Notes: a model not told the origin generated them from the letters alone. Positions 12,421 to 24,820 are shown, counted from the stretch's first letter. The stretch: 64,000 nucleotides of DNA from Spodoptera frugiperda (GCF_023101765.2 NC_064213.1:2418001-2482000); one strand, 5' to 3'. Numbers and translations: made by a program.

Positions 12421-13339
12421 TGGACATGCTTACAGTATCGTAAGGTTTCTAAATTCTTATTAGTTGACTGTTAAAGGCACCTGGAACTTATTTCAAAACA
12501 CTTAGGAAAAAAACGACAATCACAACATCCATTACCTCTAAAAGTAATCCGGTTTACGACAATATCACTTAATACCTACATAAGAGTTATTTTTGCATCA
12601 ACGTCATAACAATTTAGTGCATAATTTATCCTTTTACTTAATCTTAATTTTATGACTGCAAAGGCTATAATGGGTGGAAAAACAGGATTCAAATGTCAAA
12701 GGATTTGTCCTCAACACTTTATTTCTTTTTTGACTTTTCCTTAATCAACTAAGTAGAACACTCGATTTCTTAAATTGGATAGAATTGATGTCAGGATTGC
12801 GAATTTATTTTCCCCGAGTACAAATAGGAAAGGACAAAATTGAGAGGAAATAATCTAAGAAGTAAATGCACACGAATGGAAGAAACAAACATAATTATGT
12901 AAAAAAAAGAAAAAACTAAAGAGAGCATTTTTAAAACCAAACCGTACAAAATGCTTTTCAAAACCAAAAAAATAACTTCCTACAAAACATTACAATTCGA
13001 AGCGCGCCTTTTTGCTCCAACGCCTATAGAGATGCATTGCAAATAGCTTCAATCGCTGCACAAATTAGACGCAAAAAAAGCACCCACAAAATGACGCAGC
13101 GCAAAAAGCGCCACACATTCATTGATAGTACAATGTTTATAGTTAGATTAGGATTGTAATCACTCAATAGTGAAGGTTTCAACATTTCTTTGATTGTTTT
13201 TTTTACACTAAACCCGTGACCGACAAGGTTAACGATTGGATATGCGTTTAAATATAAGATTTGGTGTAAATTTCCTGTTGTTTCGGCATTCGGTGTTAGT
13301 TCTTACATTTTATTGTTACCTGTCGCATTTTCCGACTTA
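12421..13339. other. No feature seen
   Basis: AT-rich. A small CpG-richer patch at 13000-13115 with mirrored 'gcgcgcctttttgc' and 'gcgcaaaaagcgcc' may be a decayed palindromic element, but I cannot set boundaries. Confidence 0.4.
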
Positions 13340-13344
13340 TCAAC

Positions 13345-13512
13345 ACCATATAAGTTTTTAAAGTGACATGGTCACTAACACTAATAATAGAACTTAAGAC
13401 AGGATATTTACCATGATCATGGCGCTTGCAATAGTGCCGAAATATCGGAAACTCATAGACATAAATAAATATGGTAAATATCCCGTCTTAAGTTCTAATA
13501 TTAGTTATTAAA
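13345..13512. mobile_element. Hairpin repeat, family M5 (copy 1)
   Basis: Left arm 'aataatagaacttaagac' plus 'ggatatttaccatgat' (from 13382) pairs with right arm 'atggtaaatatcccgtctta' plus 'agttctaatatt' (to about 13506). The outside flank 'tgacatggtcactaacact' recurs, inverted, at 59865-59885 beside the second copy. The inner sequence differs between copies. Confidence 0.6.
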
Positions 13513-14024
13513 ACCATGTCTGATTTTGTTCCCACTCAAACAAATATCGATTACTTAACAGCTGATTGACATTATATTAAGTTCGTTCTCACTCACAGAA
13601 ATTACTTCAATAAAAAAAATAAAATTAACTTAAGAAAGTATCTTTCTTTAGTGACAGATATGTAAAAGCTAGCGATGCCAGCAATAATTGGCGAAAAAAT
13701 CTGTTTTAATAATTGAAATATCTGATTCATTAACTTTATAATCCTTTCATGTTCCGTGGAAAAGCTATGAATGGTAGAATTCCTTTGTTATTTATGTTGC
13801 ATCAAAGAGTGACCACATTTATAGTAAACGCGTTAACAGACCGTCGTGCGATGCTAATTGTCGACGCACGACCGAGTTTCACTTTATCCAAACACGTGTT
13901 TACATACTATTGACTACCTACCTTAAGAAATGTGCAATAATGTAATACATGTAATGTAATAACAAGCAATTGGGTGACCCAATAGTTCTTTGTTATGTTT
14001 CGTAAACATGTGTTTTCTTTTTCT
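13513..14024. other. No feature seen
   Basis: AT-rich, no repeat or exon recognised. Confidence 0.5.
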
Positions 14025-14235
14025 CTTCTTTTTTTCTAAAAACGTTGCCCCACTTGGATTTTCTCATGTGTCTTGAGTGATGCGTTTACAAACATACCTG
14101 CAATTTGACATGACACCCAGACCCAGAACAACAATTTGTGGATCATACAAAGAGTTGTTCTGTGTGGGTATCAAATCCGCGACGCGATGGACGGCAGCCA
14201 GTTGCCCAGCCACCGTACCAACTATGCAGTCAAAT
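14025..14235 (-). repeat. Rep-B tRNA-derived SINE, degraded
   Basis: Minus-strand Rep-B body with an A-tail (T-run near 14030), 'gttgccccact', 'gtttacaaacatac' and the tRNA-like head ending at 'ccgtaccaactatgcagtc'. The B-box is damaged (the 'ggtatcaaatccgcga' region), so transcription from it is unlikely. Confidence 0.75.
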
Positions 14236-15531
14236 TATAGGATTTTTATTTGGTTGTCCTTTGTACAAGTTATCCACTCGGCAAACGTAAAAATTACTTA
14301 ATCAGATATCCACAGGATCCACGATTATGGATTCCACAGGCGATGCACTTAGGTACTTACTTAGGAACTATTTTCTTAGAATAACTACAATTTTTTCTTA
14401 CAAATTTAACTACAGCCATTGGATAGGTACCGACTTATTCGTACAAACAATAAGTATTTGTCATAGCTAATAATTCAGCAAATATGTGTTTTGAACTCAT
14501 CAATCGAGTCATCAAACGAAAGCGTTCAAACAAAGTCACTTTTAATAGTGGTCAAGCAAAAACATCAAATTATAATGACAATAACTATAGGTTCATCTGT
14601 TTGAATGCTAAGTAGCCTCTGTGGTAGGTATATTTCAGATATGACTCGGTATATTGTTCACACTTGGTCATCCTCATTCTTCGCCCTATAAGTAGTCAAG
14701 TACCGAGAATAATTTCCATAACAAAAACGTCTTCCTGGTCAAAAATATTCCAATTCTTTTGTTTGACTATGAATAATAATTTGTAGTACATATTTCTGTG
14801 AAAAACATTGTGCCAATGTATGTCCAAATGTTGGGCGCCAACTTAAATACCTAAATTATGAGATGAGTACATACTTGACATTTATTTATATATTAGGTAT
14901 TTATTCTGAATGTGTAATTTCGAGGAAAATACTAAATTGTATTTAACCACATGTTTCAATAGGAATATTTGCGCTTTTTATGCGAGTCGATATATAATTA
15001 GACGTCACATTATTTATTCATGAACATAAGATGGAACTGGAAGCCATCTTTAAATGAAAATGGCGGCTTTGACAGATAATAAAAACATAAATAGTTATTT
15101 ACGGCCAGAGCTCTAATAAAAAAGGTTTTATTACTAATGCAATTTATTAAGCTTTTAAGGCTATTCGTAAATACTTAATTACAAAACAATTGTAGTTGCT
15201 GAGAAATATTAGAGATAGTAAGTTATTGCGATATAGCTGGAGGTCCACACGACCTCAATTAGGCTCCGGTTACTCACATATTCGGTACAGATTGAACCGG
15301 ACTCCTACACTATCAAGTTGCAAATTAAGTAACTAATATTACATACTGATATACATACCAATATTTAGTTACACATATTTCAAAACAACTTGTCAAACTG
15401 AGAAAGTCGAATCACCCTACGTGTGTGATGGAAGGTAGATGATATGCTATAAAAATAAAACCGATTAAAATACTGACCATTAGCCAAAATGAGATTATTT
15501 TCGTCACCCAGCGAAATCTGATTAGACTCAA
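14236..15531. other. No feature seen
   Basis: About 1.3 kb of AT-rich sequence without a recognisable gene or repeat. Confidence 0.5.
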
Positions 15532-15845
15532 GGGTCCTTTTCCACCAGAGATGTGCCATATAGCTATTCTACGAAGATGTAATAGCTAAGCAATGAAACT
15601 ATGTGACAGTTTCCACTGATACTAAGTTACTTGTATGTAGCTGTGGGAGAAAGATGCGCAGGTCGAGTATGCGATGTATCGATAGTACGGAAGCCATCCA
15701 TAGCACGCATCTTTCCATATAAAAAAATAACTTAGCTTAATCCGTTTCCACTAGTGCTAAACTATGTGTAATAAAGAATATAAATTAGTGGAAGTCAAAC
15801 ATCCACAGCAACTTAGTATAGCACATCTCTGGTGGAAATGCGCCC
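15532..15845. mobile_element. MITE family M1, copy 1 (314 bp)
   Basis: Terminal inverted repeats: GGGTCCTTTTCCACCAGAG at the left and its near complement ending GGTGGAAATGCGCCC at the right, each followed inward by 'atgtgc(c/t)ata'. No coding capacity. Copies 2 and 3 are at 24821-25054 and 50837-51067. A non-autonomous DNA transposon is the simplest reading. The transposase source is unknown. Confidence 0.75.
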
Positions 15846-16167
15846 AAACACTAAAATAAAACTTAATTCCAAACAAACAAACAAGTTTCGTTTTGTTTTA
15901 GTTACAGATTTGAACATTTTCATTAGTTAATTTCTTCATCAGATTTCGCGTTGACCTCTAAGTAGGTAGGTATCTCACAAAACGAATGTCAAACCAAGGA
16001 CGCTAAATTATGTCAAATTACAACAAAAATGAATGGCAATGTCACGGTGTTCATTTGTGTTATGTCAGATGATCAATGAGTGTAAACATTTTACGTTACT
16101 TTTTTAAAAATGTGTTTTAGGCTTTTAAATTTTAGCTGTCTGATTTCTTACAACACAACGGTTGGAA
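15846..16167. other. No feature seen
   Basis: AT-rich spacer between an M1 MITE and a Rep-C fragment. Confidence 0.5.
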
Positions 16168-16300
16168 GATAGTGCAACGTCACGCCTTTTATCTTCGAAG
16201 GGGTGGGCAGAGGTGCAAATTGCGGCACGAAATGCCACTATACAATGTACAGCCACATTTCACCATTTGTATTTTAAGTCCCATGTAATATGAGGTAAGT
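16168..16300 (-). repeat. Rep-C SINE, tail-side fragment
   Basis: 'caacgtcacgccttttatc', 'gaaggggtgggcagaggtg', 'aatgccactatacaatgtac' and 'aagtcccatgtaat' match the Rep-C order, but the tRNA-like head is missing. Confidence 0.65.
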
Positions 16301-16800
16301 TTTGAGGGAGTTTGAAGATAATGACAATCTACAATTAAAATTTGTTTGTTGTTGAATTCAGTCCTGATAGATTTTCAACCGCTTCTTGACCGACTGACTT
16401 TAAGATTGACAAACAAATACAGTAAGACTTACCTACACTTTTAACGGGACTGTTACCATATTTAGAACGTACTTTTTTTTTAATTTCCCAACAAACAATG
16501 TTAATCCAACTTATAGCATAGAGACTTCATGGAGCGTAACGAAGTGCCCAAATAAACCGATTGTTGTCAAAATTAGATCTAAATGAGACAAAGATTGGAT
16601 TAAATTAGCATTGCTCGCTTGACTGCGCATACTCATATAACGACTTAATGCTCAAAATAGACCATACGGCCTTATAAATATGTTTGTATATAGTAAATGA
16701 AAGACCAATAAACTTACAATAAAAAAGCCAATAGTATGAATTTTCTAAACCACGAAGCACGATAGTGAAAAGCGCAACTTTTTGAACAAAAGATGATTTA

Positions 16801-17027
16801 AGGTACGCGTCCACAGGCCCGCATCGTACGTATCGCACGCACCGCCCGCCCCGCACGCAACTGATTTTAGTTTGGCTTGTATAGAAACTCATGCAACTGC
16901 GTCTACTGATCCGCATCGTACGCACTGCATCATCAGCAATGCCTACATGCGATATGTGCTGATGACATCATACGGAATACGTACGATGCGTGCGATGCGT
17001 ACGATGTGGCCCTGTGGACGCTTACCT
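16801..17027. mobile_element. MITE family M3, copy 1, with TTA target duplication
   Basis: 227 bp, flanked by TTA on both sides (16798-16800 and 17028-17030). Ends are AGGTACGCGTCCACAGG and the complement of AGGTAAGCGTCCACAGG. The interior is rich in 'gcatcgtacg'-type CpG words in both orientations, giving extensive self-complementarity. A 3-bp TWA duplication points to PIF/Harbinger-type mobilisation. The short open frames inside are chance. Confidence 0.8.
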
Positions 17028-17299
17028 TTAATGTATTAGGTACTAGGTAACAATTCAATATTATTTACTAAGAATAGATAAGAGGTATTCCATTAGTTAT
17101 AGTTTTTGTAAACTTCGCTTCGAAATAGATAAAAACAAACGTGTTTCGCCATGCCCGTCTTTATCAACGGCAGTATTGAACGATGGCACATTTCGACATT
17201 ACAATTTACGTCGCACTTGCATGTAACTCTATTTATCTATTCTTAGTAAATATGTACATTTCTATTAGTCATTTAAAAATAAAACGTTTTTGTTTTTTT
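17028..17299. other. No feature seen
   Basis: Spacer ending in a T-run next to a Rep-C copy. Confidence 0.5.
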
Positions 17300-17575
17300 T
17301 TTTTGTAACGTCACGCCTTTGATATTTGATTTGCCTTTGCACGCAGAGGTACACATTATGACACGTAATATCACTGTACAACGTACAGCCAACGTACACT
17401 TTTCAACATTTATATTTTAATGTAAGTCCCATGTAATCGGTGGTGACCCTATTGCCATATACCGGGGACAATTCCAGACGCTGTGCTACTACTGAGAAAT
17501 TTATGACAATCTGAAAAAAACCCGAGACCGCACTTGCAACCATTCGGCCAATTAGGCAGTCTAGACGAAAATAAA
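17300..17575 (-). repeat. Rep-C tRNA-derived SINE
   Basis: Runs from the T-rich tail and 'gtaacgtcacgcctttgat' through 'cccatgtaatcggtggtgac' and 'tgctactgagaaattt' to the tRNA-like end 'cggccaattaggcagtc'. The orientation follows other copies in which the B-box reads on the minus strand. Confidence 0.75.
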
Positions 17576-17817
17576 ACTATATAAGACTTTCGTTTCAACA
17601 CAAATGCATTTGCATTCAGAGCAAATCAATTTAATCATCTGTGTTAAAAACTAAAATGTCGACGTACTTATTATGAAGCAATCGTTTCGTAAACACTAGA
17701 AAAATGCATCTGCATTATTTAGCACTGACCTCGTTTGTTGTCAAGTAAAAAACTAATAAATGAATGTCATTACCTCTCATGTATTTTCGATCACATTTAA
17801 AGAAATAATACACATAC

Positions 17818-18075
17818 ACAACATCACGCCTTTTATCCCCGAAGGGGTAGGCAGAGGTGAACATTGCGGCGCGTAATGCCACTAAACAATGTACACTCAC
17901 TTTTCACCATTTGTGTTATAAGTCAGTGTAATAGGGCGTGAGCCTATTGCCATATACTGGACACGATTCCAGACTCCGTGCTGCCACTGAGGAATTTTCG
18001 AAAATTTGATAAAAGACCAGTACCCATTGTCCGGCAGTAGCACTTGCGACCACTTGACCAACGAGGCATCATCAA
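17818..18075 (-). repeat. Rep-C tRNA-derived SINE
   Basis: 'catcacgccttttatccccg', 'aaggggtaggcagaggtg', 'ccatatactggacacgattc', 'gaggaattttcgaaaa' and the head 'gaccaacgaggcatc'. Nearly full length with moderate decay. It is the third copy of the family within 2 kb, in the same orientation. Confidence 0.75.
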
Positions 18076-18654
18076 ACAAATGATATTGTTTTTTTATTAT
18101 AATCTACTTTCACAAAAGAGACTTATCATTCGATTACCTCTACGTTACCTACTTATTGTTATTGTTACTACCATGGCTTCCTTTATCCATTTCCCTTATG
18201 ATATCATCACATTATAAACTCCTTGTTCTTTCACGCATAATATCACACAATTATTCATTTTTCTTTATTCACCTTTGGTGTTTTTTTCACATTATTGAAG
18301 ACTGCTATTACTAAGGATGTTTGAACTGGGTGTCGTGAATAATTCTGTACTTTCCTCAGTCCTGGTGACAACGGCACAGGTGACAAGGCCGTCATTGTGA
18401 CAAACAGGCAGACAATATGATCGTGAATCATTGTGCCTTACGCGAACAACGTTTAACGGGCATTGTTTGTCAATCCAAATCGCACAGCAATGCATCGGAT
18501 AATAAATGGCTTTCTAGATAGGAAAATTCTGGAAAATATCGAGAGAAGAACAAAGCATGGTAGGTATAAGGGTGTTTATTATTTTTGTTTGCGGAAAACT
18601 AAACCTATTAATCTGATTTATTATTATGTAATTCATGACTTGAATAAAAATTCC
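18076..18654. other. No feature seen
   Basis: AT-rich, no exon or repeat recognised. Confidence 0.5.
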
Positions 18655-18780
18655 ATCGTCACGCCTTTTATCCCCGAAGTGGTAGGCAGAGGTGCACATT
18701 ATGACACGTACTGCCACTGTATTATGTGCACCCACTTTTCACAATTTATGTTGTCAATCCCATGTAATAAGTGGAATAAA
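18655..18780 (-). repeat. Rep-C SINE, tail-side fragment
   Basis: 'catcgtcacgccttttatcc', 'ggtaggcagaggtgcacatt', 'gtgcacccacttttcacaa' and 'aatcccatgtaat' are present. The tRNA-like part is absent. Confidence 0.65.
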
Positions 18781-19951
18781 ATTTGATGACAATATGGAAA
18801 AAAAGAAGGATTTACCTAATAGTGTTAATTTTTCTACGTACCTACAACAAATCATATCGCGTTATTGAGTAAACTACTAACTACCTAAAAATAGATAGCG
18901 TTCTATTGAAAAATAATTTCGTAAGACACAACTTGTGTAACAGTGTTTAAGTAATATGTACCTATTTGTGTAAATAGGTGTGTATTGTTGGAAAGATTAC
19001 AACTAACAAGAGTTATTTAGGCTTGTACCTATACACTGCCGCAACTACCACACTCGCTGACTAAGCCGGTGAACATTATTCATAAAATAAAAAACTTCGC
19101 GGAAAAATTGCTAACAATATTTTAATATTTTTATCCACGAAGATCACACATAATACATATGTGTGGTATTGGACAAAGTAACTAGTTAATCTTTACATAA
19201 TTTTCAACATTTTAATGCACGTAATGGCTTGTAAAACTAATCGATTCGGACACGGTGTGCATTATTGTGTTTGGAGAAATATTGCATAAGTCAATAATAA
19301 GTATAGGAGTTGTTCTTATATGTTTTTACCGGAATATAGCAATCCATACATACTAACGCCTTTGTCCCATGGCGGTAGACAGAAAACATTGAGCGTTAGG
19401 CTACTTAGTCAGATCCTTACGTACTTCTTCAGCTTCTAAGTAAGTATAGATATTAGATATCGTCTAACCCAGTCCTTAGCAAATATTTAATGATTACTTA
19501 ACCCAGTCCGTAGCAATTATTTTCATTACAAAATCGTTACACTAATTGTTAACTATCCCTGAGTAACAATTTTGTATCGAAAACTATTAATGACTCTGAG
19601 CGATTAACAATTACAAACTTAAGTACTACATTAAGATTTAAACTTTCAAACTTCATTAATATTTTATTTAATTATTTAACTACCATTAAAACCAATCTCT
19701 TTATTACCATGTTTTAAAATCAAGTTGCCAACTTATTAAAATAAAACCTTTGTTAAAACTCCATTGCAATTAAAACCTTAACGTAATTCATTACAGTAGC
19801 AATTTACATTTCAAAGTTAAAAGGTTTGCACATTTTTATTGTACAACCTGCCTATATTCCGCATTTTTCTTTTAATTATCACAACTCAGTTATAAGTAAA
19901 GAATTTTATTAACGTTTTAATTCATATTACTACTCGTTTTATTATAATTTA
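18781..19951. other. Mostly featureless; possible Rep-C scrap near 19360
   Basis: The only hint of structure is 'taacgcctttgtcccatggc' plus 'ggtagacag' at 19354-19382, which resembles the start of Rep-C. Confidence 0.4.
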
Positions 19952-20445
19952 GGGCCCGTTCACACAGACCGGCTCGGAGAGTAAAGCAAAATTTTATCAC
20001 GTTGAAAACAGAGCTTCAAGTATTTTGTATTAAGGTTTATTTTTTAATGTGCACTGTTTTTGTCATTAACACATTGAACGCCGTGGTGGTCACCGGTGAC
20101 CGACGTTAGCGAAGGATTTACCTTCAACAGTTTTCTATTGGCAGTCAAAGACTTAAATATGCTTGGTGTGAAATAATTAACGCTTCCAGCCAGTGTCTGA
20201 TCCGGAGCTGCGGACTACCTAGCGGGCTTACCGGGACTCCGGCTCGAAAAGCAGGAGTAGGAACGGGGTGGTTTTAAGTCAGTAAGAGTCTGACACTCCC
20301 CCTCTTCTCGCCCAAGGCGGGAGAAGACATTGGAGGATTTTCCCCTCTCAAAAAAAGCCAGTCTCCAACCGACTCCAAGCGTAATTATGATCAGGTCTGT
20401 GTAAAAAGAAAAATGCTCTCCGAGCCGGTCTGTGTGAACTAACCC
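19952..20445. mobile_element. Harbinger-like MITE (M4) with a nested Rep-A
   Basis: Exact TTA duplications flank it (19949-19951 and 20446-20448). The left end GGGCCCGTTCACACAGACCG pairs with the right end, whose complement reads GGGTTAGTTCACACAGACCG, and both continue into 'gctcggagag'. A Rep-A repeat (20203-20350, reverse) sits inside, so the MITE is older than that insertion. TWA duplication plus GGG-start termini are typical of PIF/Harbinger MITEs. No transposase is encoded. Confidence 0.85.
20203..20350 (-). repeat. Rep-A short repeat nested in a MITE
   Basis: Reverse orientation: 'gatccggagctgcggactac', 'gactccggctcgaaaagc', 'gtaagagtctgacactccc' and 'ttggaggattttcccctc'. Interrupts the M4 element at 19952-20445. 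Confidence 0.8.
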
Positions 20446-20640
20446 TTAACAGCGCTTTGTTTCCTACACTAATACCTGTCTCCCATAAACTTTGAATTAA
20501 AATATTTTTCTTTTTATTAGGTATTGTACATGTGAATGGAGAAATAAACTTCATTGATCGTTAAGATCTGTAGGTAAATTTATGAATAAGAGACATTTAT
20601 GAATATCGCTTTTATTGTATCATAAATATTATTTTTATGT

Positions 20641-20870
20641 CATATCGTCACGCCTTCTATCCCTAAAGAGGTAGGCAGAGGTGCACATTATAGCATTGTA
20701 CACCCACTTTATACAATTTATGTTGTAAGTCCCATGTAATAGATGGTGATGATTTTCAGACTCCGTGCTACTATTGAAAGAAGAAAAACCGAAAAAAGCC
20801 CAGCTATACCTTGCCCGATCCAAGAATCGAACCCGACACCCCTTGCCCGGTAGTCGCATACCTACTTAGT
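20641..20870 (-). repeat. Rep-C tRNA-derived SINE with a good B-box
   Basis: The minus strand carries the B-box GGTTCGATTCT (20823-20833) and the head 'gactaccgggcaaggggtg'. The body ends at 'cgtcacgccttctatccc'. This is the copy that fixes the orientation and tRNA ancestry of Rep-C. Confidence 0.8.
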
Positions 20871-21449
20871 TGTCTATTAAAAAATAACTTAATTTGCCAA
20901 CCTAAAAATGCACCAAAAAGTATCTTAACAAGGTCCATAAATGTATCTTAGCTTTAAACCTACTGTAAAACCTTTATTCACCTTATGATTGCAAATAACT
21001 GAATTGAATTGAACATTCTTTTAATAATAAAATTTTAAATTAAAAATGACGATGATGTCGGTGAAATGACGCACGAAATGATAAACCTCCTTTGCGTCGC
21101 ACAGTCGGGTAATGAACCAAAAACCGCCAAGGGCTTTTGCCAACAAAAACCAGTTTAGTGGCGAAATTTTGGAGACTCGTCAAGACAAAGGTCGTCGACC
21201 TCAATTATGGAACTTGTTTCCTTTTGTCCCTGCGCACCTACACGGTGAAATCCCGCGCACATGTAACATGCAAGGAGTATTAAGTAGGTACCTAAGTGGC
21301 TGATTCTTCAAAATATTGCAAATAAAATTACGGACGGACATATGTAATACTCAACATTTTTAAAATTATATTTTTTTCAAAATGGTACCATGTCTTCTCT
21401 GGTACGTATGTATGGTAATGACAATGACAACTATGCCTATGTAAAATAT
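20871..21449. other. No feature seen
   Basis: A 63-codon frame at 21112-21303 has a mixed composition but no recognisable domain. Confidence 0.4.
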
Positions 21450-21640
21450 GACTGCACGGTTAGCGCTGTGACTAGGCAACCGGAGACGAGCAATGTGTAA
21501 CGGGCTCAATTCCCGCATCGGAGCAACTTTTTGTGTAATCCACAAATTTTTCTTTCGGGTCTGGGTGTCAACGCAAACGCACCCACGTTACAGGAAAAAA
21601 CCCTAGAGTGGGGTAAAGTTCTCTTAAAAAAATCTGATTA
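21450..21640 (+). repeat. Rep-B tRNA-derived SINE, degraded boxes
   Basis: The head 'gactgcacggttagcgctgt' and a B-box-like GGCTCAATTCC are both mutated from the consensus. The body 'tttcgggtctgggtgtcaac' and 'cgcacccacgttacaggaa' leads to an A-run. Confidence 0.75.
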
Positions 21641-22104
21641 CATGTTCCTAAATAGGTACTTAACAATGTCTTAAAGTCGGATGATTATAAGTTCCTAAAA
21701 CAGGTAAGTACTTGATAATTTCCTAACGACTTGTTAGTTTTTCGAACAGGTAGCTAACATACATTATGTACAAACAATGCATTCTTGCACATGCACAATA
21801 ATAATAAAAAGATCGAGTAAATACTCTTTGTGTTAATACTTCACGGTTCGCATATGTTTTCTAATGTACCTACCTGTATGTAATAAATAAAATACTTAAG
21901 TATATTATATTGCCACTTGTATGACGAAGCTACAAGCAGCTCGAGGACGATTTAATCGGTTTGGCTGAGTTTTTTGTTACATTCGTAATTTTCCTAACAA
22001 TACGAAACAAAAACTATAATTATTAACCTTAAAATGCACTAAAATTCGGTGGAAGGAGACGCAGAAAATTATAACCCTCCTTTCCACACACATAACACTT
22101 TAGT
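21641..22104. other. No feature seen
   Basis: AT-rich spacer. Confidence 0.5.
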
Positions 22105-22285
22105 CAGCCAACGGTAGCTAGCGGCTTCGCACGTGTTTCCGTGTGATAAAAAGTAACCTATGTGTTATTCCAGACCATAATCTATCCCTATTCCAAATCC
22201 CACCCCGATCCCTTTAGTAGTTTTGGCGTGAAAGAGTAACAAACATACATTCTCAAACTTTCGAATTTATAATATTAGTAGGATG
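22105..22285. repeat. RTE-like tail fragment
   Basis: 'gcggcttcgcacgtgtttcc', 'taacctatgtgttattccag', 'cctttagtagttttggcgtg' and 'aaagagtaacaaacatacat', ending at an 'aatattagtagga' target-like junction. Partial copies at 38460-38560 and 42885-42920 share the 'tgttattccagaccata' and 'aagagtaacaaacat' words. Confidence 0.5.
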
Positions 22286-22520
22286 ATGATGATGAGAGTG
22301 AGTGTCAGACTCTTACTGACTAAAAACCACCCCGTTCTTTCTCCTGCTTTGAGCCGGAGCCCCAGTAAATTAACCCCATCCATTTTGTTTTTTTAGGGGA
22401 AAAGTCATCCAGTGACTTCTCCCACCTTGAGCGAGGCAAGAGGGAGTGTCAGACTCTTACTGACTAGAAACCACCCCGTTCCTTCTCTTGCTTTGAGCCG
22501 GAGCCCCGGTAACCTGTTAC
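22286..22520 (+). repeat. Two head-to-tail Rep-A copies
   Basis: Two partial Rep-A copies in tandem, about 22290-22375 and 22390-22520. Each has 'agtgtcagactcttactgac', 'ccaccccgttc' and 'tgctttgagccggagcccc'. Both share the unusual 'tttgagccgg' variant, so one may be a local duplicate of the other. Confidence 0.7.
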
Positions 22521-23929
22521 GTTGCCCATCCTAAGTCAAGTTTAACACCGCATTAGGTAAGTATTTGCCTAAGTTAACAATTTTCCTGATAATTCCGCTT
22601 TATTGGTGTGCGTGTATGAGTAAACATTTGGTGTGATTGTCACGCAAACATTGCTGTTTTATTGTTTTAGACCGACTTATGTACTGCAATGTGGCGATAA
22701 ATGTATTTGCACTTGATATACCTAGGTATACATAATTAAATGTGTGTTTAATGCAACTAGTATTATTATGTGTTTTCTTTTTTAAAATAGGTGGGTTCAG
22801 TAAAATTAAATAAAGCTTTTCACTAAATTTAAATTAATTAAAAAAATACAAACACCTATCAGTTAAATGATTCCAAGTATAAAACAATATTACTACCAAA
22901 ATAAGCAAATAAAAAAAGAAATCTTAAAACACGAGACTCAAAATGCCACAAACCGCATATAAGGTAAAATTTAAACAAAACCAGTAACAATTCGGAACGT
23001 GTTCCGAATTCAAAAGTACACTTTTTTTCTTTTGTGGCCCTCGGGTCTTCCCAAAATGCATTCTTACGTCATCGACAAAACGAAATGGTTGCATTATGGT
23101 GGTTTTGTATCGAAACTACCAAGAACTTTAAAAAGTTACAAGGCTAGGTAGCAGAAATATTAAATTTAGCTTTTCAAAACATAAAACACTGACTTTCACC
23201 ATAATTAGAACTAATGCCTAATATCTAAGTAGGTTTAAGTAAAAAAAAATGAATTTAAACACAAATTAAAAAAGTAATCATTAATAGTTAAGCGACCCAC
23301 GCCTACTTGCACGGATGTCAATCAGCTCGGATCTAAATATCGATACCTCAATAACAAACTAACCTTGAAATCATTTATATACCGACCGAGTATTTATAAA
23401 TAACCCATTGACATACATTAAACTCAGAACTAAAGCAAAAAAAAATCATTACACTTAGAAAAAAATTACATAATATATAACAAATTCAATAGCAAAAAAG
23501 TCCTTGTCCCGACAGCTGATATAATATCTCTTTCTAAATGAACTGTACAGTCCACTAACCGAGATCACGTGCCTGCTTACCCAATACAAACATTGTAAAC
23601 AACCTACATAGTTCGAGATACGTGCTTCATCTAACTAAATAAACTATCAATAAATACCTAACGATTTTTCTACACAAGGCCCTTCATAATGATTACATTG
23701 ACATAGTCAAGATTTCACTCATTATTATAATATAACTCGATGGGACATTGTTGCGCGTTCTCTTGCGAAATCGGTACTATATATTATATTAAATACTTTT
23801 TGGAGTTTATGTATGTACGTTTTATTTGGATGTGTATTAAAACAAGTCCACACAAAACAAGTGCTGAGTAAGGTAAAAAAAAAACGTAAGTATCTGGTAC
23901 CAAAAGATTCTAAATCTATAATTGCTTTT
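22521..23929. other. No feature seen
   Basis: 1.4 kb, AT-rich. An imperfect 'cggaacgtgttccgaattc' self-complementary word occurs near 22993, nothing else. Confidence 0.45.
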
Positions 23930-24050
23930 AAAAAAATTCGTTGCCCCACACTAGAATTTTCTCCTGTGTCGTATTTACGAACATGCAAGTTCACATACAT
24001 ATCACATCCAGACCCGAAACAACAATTTGTGGGACACACAATTGCTGAGT
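23930..24050 (-). repeat. Rep-B SINE, 3' part only
   Basis: 'gttgccccacactagaattt', 'tctcctgtgtcgta', 'catgcaagttcacatac' and 'agacccgaaacaacaatt' match the Rep-B body on the minus strand. The tRNA-like head has been lost. Confidence 0.7.
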
Positions 24051-24820
24051 CTACACATCGTCATTTTTGCCTCTAGAGGACAGATAGAGGTGTTTTGCTT
24101 AACACCCACTAACTTAATTAGAATAAATATTATATAAATAATCTATTATGACGCTTGGTCTGATTTATGGCAATAATAGTCCCCCTCTCCCTTTAACCTT
24201 TAAACAGCTTGTGTCGAATCGCTGCGACAGAAAACATGCATGATTTTTTCGTTCTATCCACACACGATTACTCCTCCTTATTTAGAGTATAGATTTTTTT
24301 TATGTTTTTTAGTTGTGTGCTAGGGGCACGGTAATTGATATTTAACTCAACCCTAAAGAGTTAAATATCAAAAATCTTTGAAGTCACCTGAAATAAAAAG
24401 TTTCATTTTTTAAAGGCTATCCACTTCCCATATGCTATTTAGGACACAATGAACGTTTAACCAGTCAGAAACACATGTAACAGTTTCCATCATAAAGAAA
24501 AATGTACTTCCCATTCAACAAAGTAGCCAATAAAACAACATAAATCATCGGCACTCCGCGTGCATACTAAGAGTCGTTTATCTACCACTTACATAGGAAA
24601 TGTCCGTGAGAATGACGTGCTCTGCAAGCGTTTATCAAGAACAAATAGGAAAACCTTCGATCTAATTGAAAAATATTGAAAAAATACCGGAAGAACACTT
24701 TCCATTTAAGGAAGTGTTAAATGAAAATTGATGTGGGCGTTTGAGTAAACAATTTAATGCCGCAGGGATATTGTAATACTTTTTGTTGGTAGGTATAATA
24801 TATTTCCTCTGCCAGTATAT
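24051..24820. other. No gene; small hairpin inside
   Basis: Only the 24335-24371 stem-loop stands out. Confidence 0.45.
24335..24371. other. Perfect 14-bp stem-loop
   Basis: TTGATATTTAACTC (24335-24348) pairs exactly with GAGTTAAATATCAA (24358-24371) across a 9-base loop. There is no adjoining gene for it to terminate or regulate. It may be a remnant of a small palindromic element. Confidence 0.5.
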
